This document shows positions 52,040 to 63,815 of a stretch of DNA of 64,000 bases, one piece after another; position 1 is the stretch's first letter, and every line of letters begins with the position of its first letter. The notes under the pieces were generated by a model that was not told where the DNA came from, ran no database searches, and saw nothing but the letters and a program-made list of their open reading frames with translations. A program made the position numbers and the translations under genes. The DNA comes from Lineus longissimus (lineage: Eukaryota; Nemertea; Pilidiophora; Heteronemertea; Lineidae): positions 6,634,001-6,698,000 of the forward strand of contig NC_088312.1 in NCBI RefSeq assembly GCF_910592395.1, read 5' to 3'.

Positions 52040-55000
52040 ATGGAGTGGACTTGTTTAATCGTACTGGCAGTAGCCCTCATCCAGATGACCAAAGGTAGGA
52101 CGATTTATATAAATGTACTAAACTCTCATTTTCTGAAATCTCATCTAGGTTGGTAATCTTAAAAGGTCACAAAAAGTTACTTCTTTCGAAAGAATCTGGT
52201 TCGACGAATCGAGGCTGTTCCTTTCATGAGGTAAACTGTTTTATGTCCTCCAAAACAACTTTGTTTCAACTCTAGTTGTCTGAGTTCCCCCTCAACTGAC
52301 GGGGAGTCCTCGGAAGACAACTTATATGATTTTTATAATAACTTTTATGCTTTTACTATTCATGCCAGCCAATTTGGTATTATATCAGGACAGTCACAAC
52401 CAGAACTAAGGCCGGTGAAACATCTTTGCCGGGTTGTTCCCCATATTTCAGTGTTTACATATATACAATAGAAAGTTAGGACGACCATGAGTTTTTAAGA
52501 GGGGGAAACATAAAAAGTGTCAATCTATCTTTCATCGTTTCAAAACAATCGGTAAATTACACAGAAAAGGAAACGCCCAAAACATTGCACCGGGATAAGG
52601 TTACTTTAGCCCATCAAGTAACATTCGAGTGGTATTTCTTATTCCTTTTTCGAAGTGGGCAGCGAAACCTCAGTGCACACGACACTTCCAAAAACATTTG
52701 AGCCGATCATTCGAACATCAGATATTCTCTTCCAACAAAACTAATCGCGAAGGATGGCATGAAGAGGCCCGCAATATCGAATGCAATATTTTGATTTTAG
52801 TAAAAGCGGACTGACGAACTCGTCTTTGTTGACTGAGGCAGTCGTCCTCGGAGACGCGGTTGGTTAAGTGACGAGTGCCTGATTGAAAAGTCGTGGGTTT
52901 TGAATTTTAGCTTACCATCCAGAGCGTCCGAGGCGGCGTTACAGTTGAGCCTCCGAGCACAGTCTTTTAACGGTATTTGGTTTCCATTCTCTCCGTGTTG
53001 AGCGAAACTTCTTCATCTTTTGTATCGTCAGGGTTTTTGCTCGAACGTTATGATTATAAAAAATAGGCCGGGTCTATTTGGCAAGCCGCTCGCCGAACAG
53101 GCATCTTTTTTTGTACTGTTTGGAGAGCCGCTTGCCAAACAGCACTAAAAAGCCACCCTGTTCGGCAAGCCGGGCTTGCCAAACAGGTAAAAAATCTACC
53201 CTGTTTGGCGAGCTGGAGACTTTACTTTAATATCAATGAGTTCGGCTCTCCATTCGGGACAAGAAAAGGTCGCTGTTTGGTAAGCCGGACTTGCCAAGTA
53301 ACCTAGTCACTTCCTAAAAAAATATCGAATCGGAGTGTATCAAAAATCCCTGGTATACGTCGATGTCACATATCTGGTTGTAATATATCAACTTGCAGTC
53401 TCTGAAATATGTATTTTCATATCATGTGATGACAGCAGATGATTGTGTCAAATGGCCGAAAAGTTGATGACTCGCCCCGGTTTACAGCCACTCATGGCTC
53501 CAGCTTCCCGGACGGTCAATATAATTAATATCGGTTCCCGATCAAATTACTTATTACTTTCTTACAATTGGGTTTCATAGGATGATGATATTGACTCAAA
53601 AAACTAAGAGGCAACCCGCCAGACCAACTCAAACACTTAAACACAAAAAATGGTTTCGATTTCTTCAGAAATCTGGACCGAACAACTATACTATAGGAAC
53701 TGGACTTGATCAGTTAGTCGAAATATCATGTTCCGTATAATGCAGGGCCTCCGTATTGGCATTTTATGATGGGAAGCGGATCGCGTTGAAGGGGGGGGGG
53801 GGGGGGGAAAAGTCACCAAGTCACTTTCACCACCGATGTCTCTTCTTCAGGCGATGAGAATGAAGGGCCTGTGCAGGGATCCGCTTCAGTCGGAACCAAG
53901 GAGATAGACAAGAGAGTGGTAAGTCCTGAGAAGTCGCTGTTCTCAACAACCTCCCTAATAAAGCACCTGGAACATCGCTCAGACGAAAGGTTATGATACG
54001 ACTTGAGGGACGTACATGTACTTACGGGCACTCTTGTCTGTAAGTCCTGCCTTGCGGAGGCAATAGATGTATTTCACATTCCTCTGAAAGCCATGTTTTG
54101 CTGACTAATACCTGTAATAAAACGGCGACATAAAACAATTGACGCAAATTAGACAGAAGTCAGACGCCTGTTCGGTGTCGATGATGATATTGAGCTGGAC
54201 CATATCGCGTTGATTTGTTTCCTTAGCTCTTCAAACCGAATATTTTTCCTGGCTATAAAGAAATTAATCAATTATTTGCTACCAACGAGGTATTTGTTGA
54301 AGACCAACTCAGACGTTTCAGTCAACGATTTTTTTTCTTCCAAGCTGAGAGTTTCTGTCAACTCAGAACGATGATTTATGAGAGTTTGGGTATTAGGGGT
54401 TATACCAAGAGTGCAACGAAACCTCTTGTCATTCTATACTCTTATGTAAGTTTTGATAAAATTGTTCTTACTTTGAGTTAACTACAACAGTGTTAGCTTT
54501 TTCTCTGGTGTCTAATCTACTAATGTGTCTGACCGAAGACAGCGACCGATTGTGCAAACAAGATTGTTTTATAGCATAGTGTTGATTTCTTGCAGCCTTG
54601 CGCAGCCAAGTTCTATCAGTTTAACCCGCGCCATACAGCTTGTCTACGCTCTGGACGAAATGGACCACAAGATGGTAAGAATATCATGATGCCGACAATT
54701 GCGTTCTGTCGTCTTGTCACAGGTCCATGACATTTTATCGCATCAAATCTTTGGTAAAATATCAATTGATCATACCTTTCTTTCCAGGTGTCCCACCTAG
54801 AGATCGTCGGCTTATAGAGGATACCCATAACGTCTATCGAAGCAAACAGTACGCTACCAACATGGAGAAGATGGTAGGTGAGGGTGTTGATATCAAAAGA
54901 GACCGCACCCTCAGATATGATCCAACAATGCTTTGCTGAACCCAATAGACGTTGGGTGCATTGCGAGAGACACAAAAACGTCTTGAAAGACGAAATACGT

Positions 55001-57119
55001 CTTTTAGAGTTTTTGCAGATGCTGCCGCTTTTTTTATGACATTACCATACATGTAATTTGTCTTCCAGTATTGGGATAGCGAGCTGGCCATGATAGCACA
55101 GAAATGGGCCGACAACTGCGACTACAAGCACGATAGCAGCGACCAGAGGAACATTCCAAGTAAGCAGTTTATATTCGCTCATCACTCATATGAAAACCTA
55201 AATCTGTATTTGATACGTAATGTGTTGAACGAATATAAACTTGGTGCGCATTTGTCTCTTGGGACAACAAACAAGAGAAGGATGTGACAAGGACAAGCCT
55301 ATCATATTTTTCGTTTCTCTCCTTTTCCAGAGCGGATGAGTGTGGGCCAGAACATCGCCATGGACACGTACGCCAAGAAGGACTGGAAGAAGCCGATGGC
55401 CATGTGGTATGGTGAGATCAAGGACTTCACCTACGGAGGCAGCAACGTCTTCCATAAAGTTGGCCACTTCACGCAGGTAATGAAATCACAATCTTACTTG
55501 TGTAACTGGGATAGCCATGTGGACAGACGTACAGGAGTGTCTTTCTGATTGTCCTCAAGGTGTAGGCAGTAGCTTAGGAACTTCTACAAAGGGTTTCCCA
55601 TGACAGATTGATAAAATGCTTAAGAGATGACCTCTCCTGACAGTGTACAGTAAGATCTTCTCAACCCCAGACTTTCACTCGAGGGGGTCTTCATCACCGG
55701 TGTGCACATCCAACTCCCTGATCTGGTGGATACCGATTAATGTTCAGTCCAATTCAAGACATGTAAGTAGCCAATGTTGTTCCACTTTCTCGCTAAAACG
55801 TCCAATATGTTCATTTCAGATAGTTTGGGCAGAGACTCCCCTCATAGGATGTGGCTATGCCCGGTGTCCAGCGAATGCTCAGTTCAGCGGACCATGGAAC
55901 TTCTACGTCTGCAACTATGGCCCAGGGTGAGTATTGGTCACATTATCATGTGTTTTTACGGTTACCCCTCGTAGCTTTTTAATACTGTCTTGTTTTAATT
56001 CTTTTTTCGTGACTGCGCCGGTGGAAGAGTGTTCGAAAGCAACTGATCAAGTCTATGGAGGTTTGAACTTTTGGGCTGAGTTGACGCTGGTTGGCTTCAC
56101 TGTTCACCAAGCATAGTCCAGGAAAAATCTCTCCTAATCAGGAGCCGAATTGATTCTGGCAACTCCTTGCAACTCAGAATCTGGGACGAACATCTTCAAC
56201 TTCATCCTCCTCAGCAAGTCCCATCATCTTATCGTTCTTTCAGTGGGAATTTGTACGATCGAATCAGCAGACCATACAAAGAAGGCCCAAGGGGATCAGA
56301 CTGCATGAAGTCCGAGAATGGCTTGTGTGGTAAGCAGGTTGTTTCAAATACTTTGTTATCGGTATCAAGACTGTATCGAGATAACATCGATCGAGAGTGG
56401 CCTCCTTCAAATAAGATGAACTTCTAGACTTCTAGATAGTTTAGATACACCATGGACATAGTCACAATTAGTTCAGTCTTTTCTAATATTTATGCAAAAA
56501 CCGTACTTAGATAATTCACGAGGTACACCAGGTGTCAAGAGGTCGTCAGTGGTTGTATCAGTTGTTAGTAGGCAGGGACATTGTCACAACATACTGGCAT
56601 CACTTCAAATTCACTAGGAGATTGTCACGATCAGCTATATTTGAACTCCTTGAGACACAATGCCTATACTTGGAACATCACATGTACTGTCCTTTTTCTT
56701 TCAGACTGCAAAGGGAGATTATGCATGAATGGTGGGACTTTGGATGTTGGGACCTGCAAGTGCAAGTGTCTCAATGTGCCTTGGGTGATGCAGCCGGACT
56801 GCACAGGTAAGAATAATGGTGCTTTCCCACTTTTATACGTCCATGATTGAAAACAACGGACCACATCTCATACCCTACTCGTCCCTTCAAGATATTGTTT
56901 ACTAGTCTTGAGAATGCTACAAAACTTGTGATATTTCCTCTGTAAACCAACAATCCTTTAGGGTTATTGGAGCTTTAATGATGCCTTAGTTCACTTCTTT
57001 CAGTTGAATGTACCAAGGCTGAAGACACTGATTTCTGCAACGGAGCATTTGGACCTAATCCCTGCCAGTACAGCAATGTGCCGTTGGAGTACTGCCCCAA
57101 GTTGTGTAATCTCTGCTAG
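52040..57119 (+). CDS. Secreted CAP/SCP protein with EGF-like and ShKT domains, ten exons
   Basis: Member of the CAP superfamily (CRISP, antigen 5, PR-1). Coding exons: 52040-52094, 53851-53918, 54596-54674, 54788-54873, 55069-55159, 55331-55476, 55820-55926, 56244-56329, 56705-56806, 57004-57119; frame kept, 311 residues. A signal peptide (about 1-18) is followed by a short acidic spacer and a pre-CAP cysteine pair (C43 and C57, ...PRHTAC). The CAP domain has THNVYRS, the CAP1 motif GHFTQIVWAET (171-181, split by an intron) and CAP2 CNYGPGGN (206-213); the cavity His and Glu residues are present. A cysteine-rich EGF-like segment (about 227-273) and a six-cysteine ShKT module ending CPKLCNLC follow. 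Extracellular; substrate unknown. ShKT domains are widespread in non-toxic secreted proteins, so toxicity should not be inferred. Confidence 0.94.
52411..52594 (+). mobile_element. MITE-like element, copy 3 of 3
   Basis: About 184 bp in CAP intron 1. Left end GCCGGTGAAACATCTTTGCC, right end ACATTGCACCGGG, whose complement begins CCCGGTGCAATGT. The inside has GGTTGTTCCCCATATTTCAG as in copy 2. Copies 2 and 3 are more alike than either is to copy 1. Confidence 0.7.
53076..53300. repeat. Cluster of ~27-bp palindromes in CAP intron 1
   Basis: Imperfect palindromes of the form CTGTTTGGCAAGCCG then its complement CGGCTTGCCAAACAG occur at about 53076-53100, 53116-53142, 53158-53186 and 53271-53299. 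Half-copies lie at about 53210 and 53240. Spacing is roughly 30-50 bp. The arms contain TTGGC and GCCAA, the two halves of an NFI/CTF-type site, though with 8-12 bp between them rather than the standard 5. Confidence 0.8.
53791..53807 (+). repeat. Poly-G tract
   Basis: Seventeen G, 43 bp before CAP exon 2, just outside its acceptor tract. Confidence 0.9.
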
Positions 57120-57490
57120 ACAACTCCAGAATTTTCTTAATCTTAGTTCTGACCAGTTAGTTGTGCTATTCACATGGAAGTAACAAGTTCAATAGCGAAG
57201 AAGATTTTGCTGAACAATGCAGCAGGTCATTCTAAAGACAAGGTCATAGGCACCAAAGATCAGGATGTACTGGAATACAATCAATGCCTATCTTTGACCA
57301 ACCAATTAGAAAACAATATTCAAATTATAGCACTTTCTTATTATATGTATACAAAATATATTTACTATTTCAATTTCACAAAATGTAAATTCCTAAACCC
57401 TTCATGAGGCATATCATAAAGGCGAGATGAGACACAAACGTGTATCACTTTCTGTAACTGGACTAATTTCATGTATCTAGTGGAGTCAAA

Positions 57491-57496
57491 AATAAA
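57491..57496 (+). terminator. Poly(A) signal of the CAP gene
   Basis: AATAAA about 370 bp after the stop codon. The convergent ankyrin gene ends only 300 bp further on. Confidence 0.55.
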
Positions 57497-57804
57497 TGTA
57501 CCAAAATTAACACTTTGTTTTTTGCTATCATTATACATGTATAAATATTGTAAGATTCGTTGTAATAACTAACCAACAAAAGGTTAGTACCTTATAGTGT
57601 CATTTAAGCACATAGTGAAATTACACTGACAAAGACAGTTTTGAGGGCTGACAATGAGGAAGCAGCCATTTTAGGAATTCCTGTTGACGTCACAGCAAGT
57701 AGGGTATTGAGATAATTGGTTTGAGTTAGCCTGTACCTCAATACTGAGCCCCACATACAGTAAACTCGTGATGTAAGCTTGTTTACTTCACAAGTGGAGG
57801 ACCC

Positions 57805-60800
57805 TCACCAAAACTCCATATCAGAATCGTCTTCATAGTCATCACTGTCCTCATCACTACTGATAGTTCCATAGCTATCTGACGTGATTGAACACGCCAT
57901 CATAGCATTAGCGTAATACGCACAGAGACAAAGTCGTAGCCACTCGATTTCGAAGCGTTCCACTAAATCAGTTGGTAATCGAAGTTTTGAGACAAAGAAA
58001 GACAAAGTAACGCAATTGGTAGAATCAACGCACTCATCCATTTTCCAATAGTTCTGCAAATCCAGTGTTTTCAAATCTGCCATCCTCCCAGTTTTCCACT
58101 CCGTCGAGCCATGAATTTTGAACAAGTCATGGAAGATATTTCGAGTAGTTTGTTGTACCAGGTCAGAGGTGGCACTTCCAAACATGAGGCTGATGAGCTT
58201 TGGTCCATACTTCAGCAAGTGAGTAAAGCTGCTGAAGAGACTAGTGATAATCTCACAGAATTCCTCCCATATGACGTTTGAGCAAAATTTACCTGCAAAC
58301 ACAAATCAACAATAATTTCAGATCAAACTCTTAAATTAGACTTCTCTATGATAGGATTTGAAATGTTTAAACTGAGTGGGGACATCATCAGGAATATGCC
58401 AGAGTTTTTTTAACGTAGTTCTGATAAACCCCAGACTTCAATCACTGTTGGCACAATGTGTTTCTTCCTAGCAGTACCTTTACAAATATTCACAATTAAT
58501 TCAAATTTTACTGTGTTCTGTCCCTGGCCCCTGTTCCCCATCATATACTCTGAGTGATGGTTAGATATGTTAGACTCACCTGTGTCTATGATGTCTCCTA
58601 GTTCTAATAGTTTGAGCGGTTTGTCAGGGAAGTCGATAATTTCAGCCTGGATTTTCGGGCTCACAAGGGCAGCAATCAAGGGCGTCACATCCACTCTCCC
58701 AGAAGAGCCACTAAAAAACGGAAACATAACAATGATCGTTGCAGCGAACTGAAGTTCTCTTAGAATTATTGAGGAATCTAAACATACAAGAAACAGTATT
58801 GTCAATAAGCTGAACTGTAAACTATGGTTTTATTGATGAGCTTTACAGACCACGAATACAATCGATTCCACAATGCTCACCTTGACTCATTGTTCTCGTT
58901 TGTTGTTTTACTGAAGATAAAAATTCCTCCCTTGAAATCAGGAGAAGCACCTTCCCGAAGGAGGATTTTACCCTGTGCAAAATGGCTGCACGCACATGCC
59001 ACAAAAAGGGCTGTCTGATTCCTCCTGTTGGTTTTATTTATCTGAAAAGGAAGTTGGGGACGATATCATCAAACCAGCAAATCTACATCGGGTCACAATG
59101 TAACAATGTACACGTACATGTATGTGCAATTCAACAGGGGCCATATTTGAAAATCCCTTGCAACTTTACGATCCAAGACTTTTGCTTAATTGATAGCCAC
59201 TGAACAATAGACCGTTGAATTCACTCACTTCATCAATGGATTTGCAAAGTGATAATCTTAATGATGTTGGACGAGGGTTTTCAGTGACTCAGGAGTCAGG
59301 TTTAAGTACACAGAGAAACACAAGTAGACATCTCTGGCAGGAATTTATACAAAATTAACCTTTTTTTTAGCTTTTGAATCAGATTTAAAAATACCTAGTG
59401 AAAAGCCTGTTGGACAATTTAAAGTACTGATAATAAGCCTACTTAAGAGAGCGAGTCTAAATACTCACCTCAACCTGTCCAACCTCAAATACGGTCTCCA
59501 ACTTTTGGAGATTCCTCTCCTCATGGTTCTCATGTAAGCAGCCACCAGCCTCCTTTCTCCACTCACCATCAACGGTGGAGCAACCGAACTGGATAGAACA
59601 GAGATGCATCAGAGGGGTGAAACTACCATTAGCCTGGGCATTAACATCTGCACCATTCTCAAGAAAGAGCTCCAAGAGTTTTGGTTTTGTGCGGCAACTT
59701 CTCAAAATGTCCCTCAGCGGTGTGTTACCAAATTTATTCATTACATTGACATTTGCACCATAACCTGAAGTAGAATTAATCACATATCAAATCTGACTCC
59801 TTATCATATGCTGCAATCGAAGAACACAAAGTTTGCAGTTTTTTATGCTTTTGAATTGAAACTTCAGAACTGAGCATTCAAGGGCAAGGCGGCATCCCTT
59901 TGCCTGGGCGTGATGCAAACATTACAGTAAGAATATTACATGTATAATTCTTGACCATTGCAGACCCGTAGCAACCATGCAAGACCAGAGCAACTGTTCA
60001 CTAGTCCACTTACCTAACAAAACCACACTTATCCCATAAATGTGTTCCTGTAGTTCCTCATTAGATGTGATGCGCTTCTTATGCAATCCAATCATTGGTA
60101 AGATCTTATTAAAAAGACTGAAAGAAAGATGTCATAATCTAAACACTCCTGGTCCGTGGATAAAAAACAGTGATCTGACAGGGAATCAAAAACTGTCTTC
60201 CAACCTCGTGGATGCTTAGAGTGGATGCTGTTATAGATGGCCCCCTTTTAAATTTTTTGACAAAACTACAATAGATAAGAACCATTCTGGCCGCAAACCA
60301 GGTCTTATCCAGGGAGTAGATGAGTGGCACCAAATTACTCAACCACACAGTTGTACATCATCAACAACAAAGGCACATTTCTGATTTCTAGGTTGGCTCC
60401 GTTTCTGAATAATAATGACTAACCTTTCCTCGACCTCATCTGGAAATGTCTCTGAATGGAATTTGCATCTCGTACAATTGTAGAAAAGTTCCGTTACCAG
60501 TTCTAAGGGACTCTGACCTGGATCGATGAACTCAGCACCATCAGTCTGCAGAAGGAACAACAGGTTTTTAAAAGTCAATTTCATAACTGACATCAGAGCA
60601 TTGATTTCTTACATGAATCACAGTGGAAGTGAACGACCACAATTTGTTTGGACGTATCAGGACTGAAGCCACTGTGGAAAAGTGGCTCCGACTCTTGGCC
60701 AGTGCTCAATAAAAGAGTTTTCAGGATTATGTGACCCTGTTTCCTTACATTTGGTATCCTTATATTTGGATCAGCACCACGTTCGACAAGTAGTTTTGCA

Positions 60801-61444
60801 ATATGGAAGTTAGTTTTGCTTTTCAACCTTGGTTTTAGGCAGATCACCAATGGAGTCCTTGTGTAGCAACCTATTAGAGATAAAAGTAGTAAATGCTTAC
60901 AATGGCAGCAATAGTTACTGTTCCAATACAATACAGAACATTTTGTGGATGGAATTGACATGGGCTTTTTACTGTACTGGACCGCTAGCTACTACAGTCA
61001 CCATAAGGAATAAAGTTCCACATTCAGGACTAGCTATTTCAGTGTTTGCTTCACACTCAACATTTACGGTTAAGTCAGCATATTCACCCATTGTCTTTGA
61101 AGACAATTTAGACTTTGGTGTTCTAGAGATTACATGCAGGAACAAGAATCGACAAACATCGTAACTTCATTGCAAATAAGTCTTTGCCAAATCATCACTT
61201 GTAACATTTTTGGATTTGGAATTTCCTCACGAACATTCTAGTTTTGATTTCACACCGACGGGATAGACTTTAGATTAGAACGCTGTGCTGTTATTGTGGC
61301 TCTAGACTACCTACCCTCATCAAGATAAGATGCAGAAGTACATTCCTTGATCATCTTCTCTGCGACATCAAACTGACCATACTCGAGAGCCCGAGAGAGA
61401 GGTGTCTCGTTGATACCAAACTGAACATGGAAGACGCCCGCCAT
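57805..61444 (-). CDS. Ankyrin-repeat protein with acidic C-terminus, eight exons
   Basis: Family member not identified. Coding exons in order: 61444-61315, 60870-60749, 60545-60424, 60117-60014, 59764-59469, 59041-58881, 58710-58580, 58292-57805; all joins keep the frame and give 517 residues. Ankyrin-type repeats are visible: NETPLSRALEYGQFDVAEKM (12-31), RTPLVICL with KLLVERGADPN (about 48-80), GQSPLELV, GANVNVMNKFGNTPL with LFLENGADVNA (about 161-205), and QTALFVACACSHFAQGKILL. Between repeats lie unusual insertions. The last 160 residues are helical-looking with no domain I recognise and end in an acidic SDEDSDDYEDDSDMEFW tail. No signal peptide or membrane segment; probably intracellular scaffold. 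The start is the first ATG after an acceptor at 61450; an upstream coding exon is not excluded. Confidence 0.88.
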
Positions 61445-61448
61445 TCTG

Positions 61449-62649
61449 GCTGAACTGAATGAAAATACACGGTTAACACACTGACCCTGGTCACCGCCAC
61501 TACAGGCCAACGCCAATAAATGAGACCTTGAAAAACACAACTCTGTCTCTGGTCATCAGTTTGAGCACAGTGCCATGGGCTGGGGCCGACTGAAGAATTC
61601 ACTGGCACTGCCACTGGTCACTGCCACTTTTTTACTCCGATGATAAATGCCCTTTATCTCAGCACTCTAACCGAGGCTTATGACTTTTTTTGAGAAATGG
61701 CAGTGAATTGTCAAGTCGCCTCTATGCTTCAAGCAGAGGTTTTGGTCAGAGTTGGCCATAGAGCCTTTTGGCAGAAACTTTTGTGATGCCCCCTCAATAT
61801 ACTTCATCATTGCGCAACACTAACAACAACAGTGCGATTTGTCAAAATTCGACCATCAAAGTCGTAGTCAGCTTTTACTTCGCAATATCAATAAGATATT
61901 TTGCAATCTACATATTCTTTATTAAGTATTTTACCTTTCTTACCACATAGAATTGAAATCGAATGGTTAGTTGCTTTATAATTCTACTAATAATAGAAGA
62001 CGAGTTCCAGAAATCATACAATCCGGCATTGATCAGTACGAGTATTTATTCCCAGATGGCAGCAGTGTTCGATAGCGAATTACACGGTCAACGAGGAGTG
62101 GAAGTTTACAAACGGGTATCGAAAAAAATAAAAACTTGAATTTTGCCGGCGGTTATTTTGAAACCATGAATGAGTGAAAGAGTGAATTGCTGAAATAAAT
62201 CAAGTCGGGGTGTATATAAGAACGATCAGAGCACTTACGTAGTTGCTTATACCACCTAATTCTGACCCTGCTGCGCTTCGAAAATTGAAGAAGTTGCCGT
62301 TGTTGACCGACATTTGCCGACAAGTACATGGCATGCATAGATAGACACACGAGCCAATGCACATGAGCATGCATGCATGACAAGTGACATGGCTGAGATC
62401 AGTTCATTATATCCATCACACACACTGCATTGATCAATCGCTCCGTTTGATCAGCAGACGACGTGTGATGACTGGGATGTATCGTTATAGGGCACCATGT
62501 CCTTTTTTATCATGAATCTTTTTGAAAGGAAATCATATTTTTTGTGGAATAATCGGTATACCAATCTCCGGTTGCTTTGCAGAAGTGTTTTCTACATGGG
62601 CTAAAAAACTACTTTAATCGTCACCAAGGGATGTACTCCTTGCACTCAA
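61449..62649. promoter_or_regulatory. Head-to-head 5' region of the ankyrin gene and its neighbour
   Basis: The two start codons diverge and are 1.2 kb apart. On the minus strand a donor AACTAC|GTAAGT at 62239/62238 could end a 5' UTR exon of the ankyrin gene. On the plus strand an acceptor (GGTTGCTTTGCAG) ends at 62582, so the neighbour's start codon lies 67 nt into its exon. A shared bidirectional promoter between about 62300 and 62500 is possible. No TATA box stands out. Confidence 0.35.
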
Positions 62650-63815
62650 ATGGAAGCAGTAGTTCCACAATCAAGTGAGTGTATGACTGAGTACCACATG
62701 GACAACGGAGATGCTGGTGACTTTGACTATTTCTTGCCATCTGCTGATTACAATAGCAGTGTAATAGGGCACCCTCCACATGGCAATGGTCTGGATCACC
62801 AACTGGTAGGCACTTTAAAGTTACATCTTAGTCATTCATCTGTCACTCTCAAAAAAGGTATTCACTTTACTTTATTACTGTAGCAGTATACTTGTCAGCT
62901 GCACACGTCAGAATGTGGGAAAGGTACATGTCATGATGGTACAATTAGCCAACTGAACTTAGATATTGAACATGGTATGACCTAATGTGATTGACTGAAT
63001 TGAATAGAAACACTAGCCCTCGCTTCAATTCGAAGCAGTACACTGCTGCATTACTTTTGTGATGTGAGGTAAGGTTGTCAATTGACATTTGGTCTTCCTC
63101 TATTGATAGCCATATGATAAGGCCGTACAACCTCAATCAACTGGATGCCTACAAAAGTTCCCCCCACAGCCTGAAAATACGGATGATTATGCATCAAATG
63201 AGGTTTATATGGACAATTGTTCATCTGTCGATCTGAGTGAAGGTAACAACTACGGGATGGAGAATGACTACGGCCAGGATCTCTTAGAGGAAAGATACAC
63301 CAGCAGTAATGAAAGTAAACCTGAAAGTGCCACAGAGAGAGTTTTATGCCAGTTAGGTATAAAAAACAATCTCGAGAAATTTAAAACAATTTGATGCTCA
63401 TTCATTGTAACAAGTATAGACTAGATAATACAAACTTGACTGTGAGTTTGACCTATTAACATGGTACATTCTTGCCCTCTTTGTAGATCAGTAGTTAGGA
63501 GTGCAGTACAGTTGTATCCATCATATTTCAAGTCTCAAACGCTTACTTAGTAAGCTAACGCTGGCAGTGGCAGTTATTCTCCAACGCCGATTCTACTGTA
63601 GATGTAATTTTCTGCTCTCTTATCTTTTTCAGATGAAGTTCTACGACAGAAAATCAACCTAGAGTTGGAATCATTTCGCCGTTCCCTGCATGTGATGCTG
63701 AATGATCAAAGGTCTAATCTCCAACACCTTGTTAGGCTGGCTAGCTTACGAATTGAGGACGATGCCAGTGGGGAACGCAGAATTGATGATGTTGTACCTC
63801 TCGACTATGAGAACG
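62650..63815 (+). CDS. 5' part of an unrecognised gene, truncated by the window
   Basis: Three coding exons: 62650-62805, 63110-63356, 63633-63815, followed by a good AACG|GTAAGA donor, so the gene runs past the window. The frame is kept through all joins (about 195 residues so far). The start is supported by an in-frame TAA in the same exon about 45 nt upstream with no ATG between. The first 130 residues are acidic and rich in Asn, Asp, Ser and Tyr, looking disordered. Exon 3 is a likely amphipathic coiled coil (EVLRQKINLELESFRRSLHV and onward). No catalytic or DNA-binding motif is visible. For exon 2 an acceptor at GATAG|CC (63109/63110) was preferred for its pyrimidine tract; a second in-frame AG lies 12 bp on. 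Confidence 0.75.

Noticed and set aside
52040-57119. Calling the CAP gene a venom toxin because of its ShKT and CAP domains
   Set aside because: Both domains are common in ordinary secreted proteins; the sequence alone gives no evidence of venom-gland expression or channel binding.
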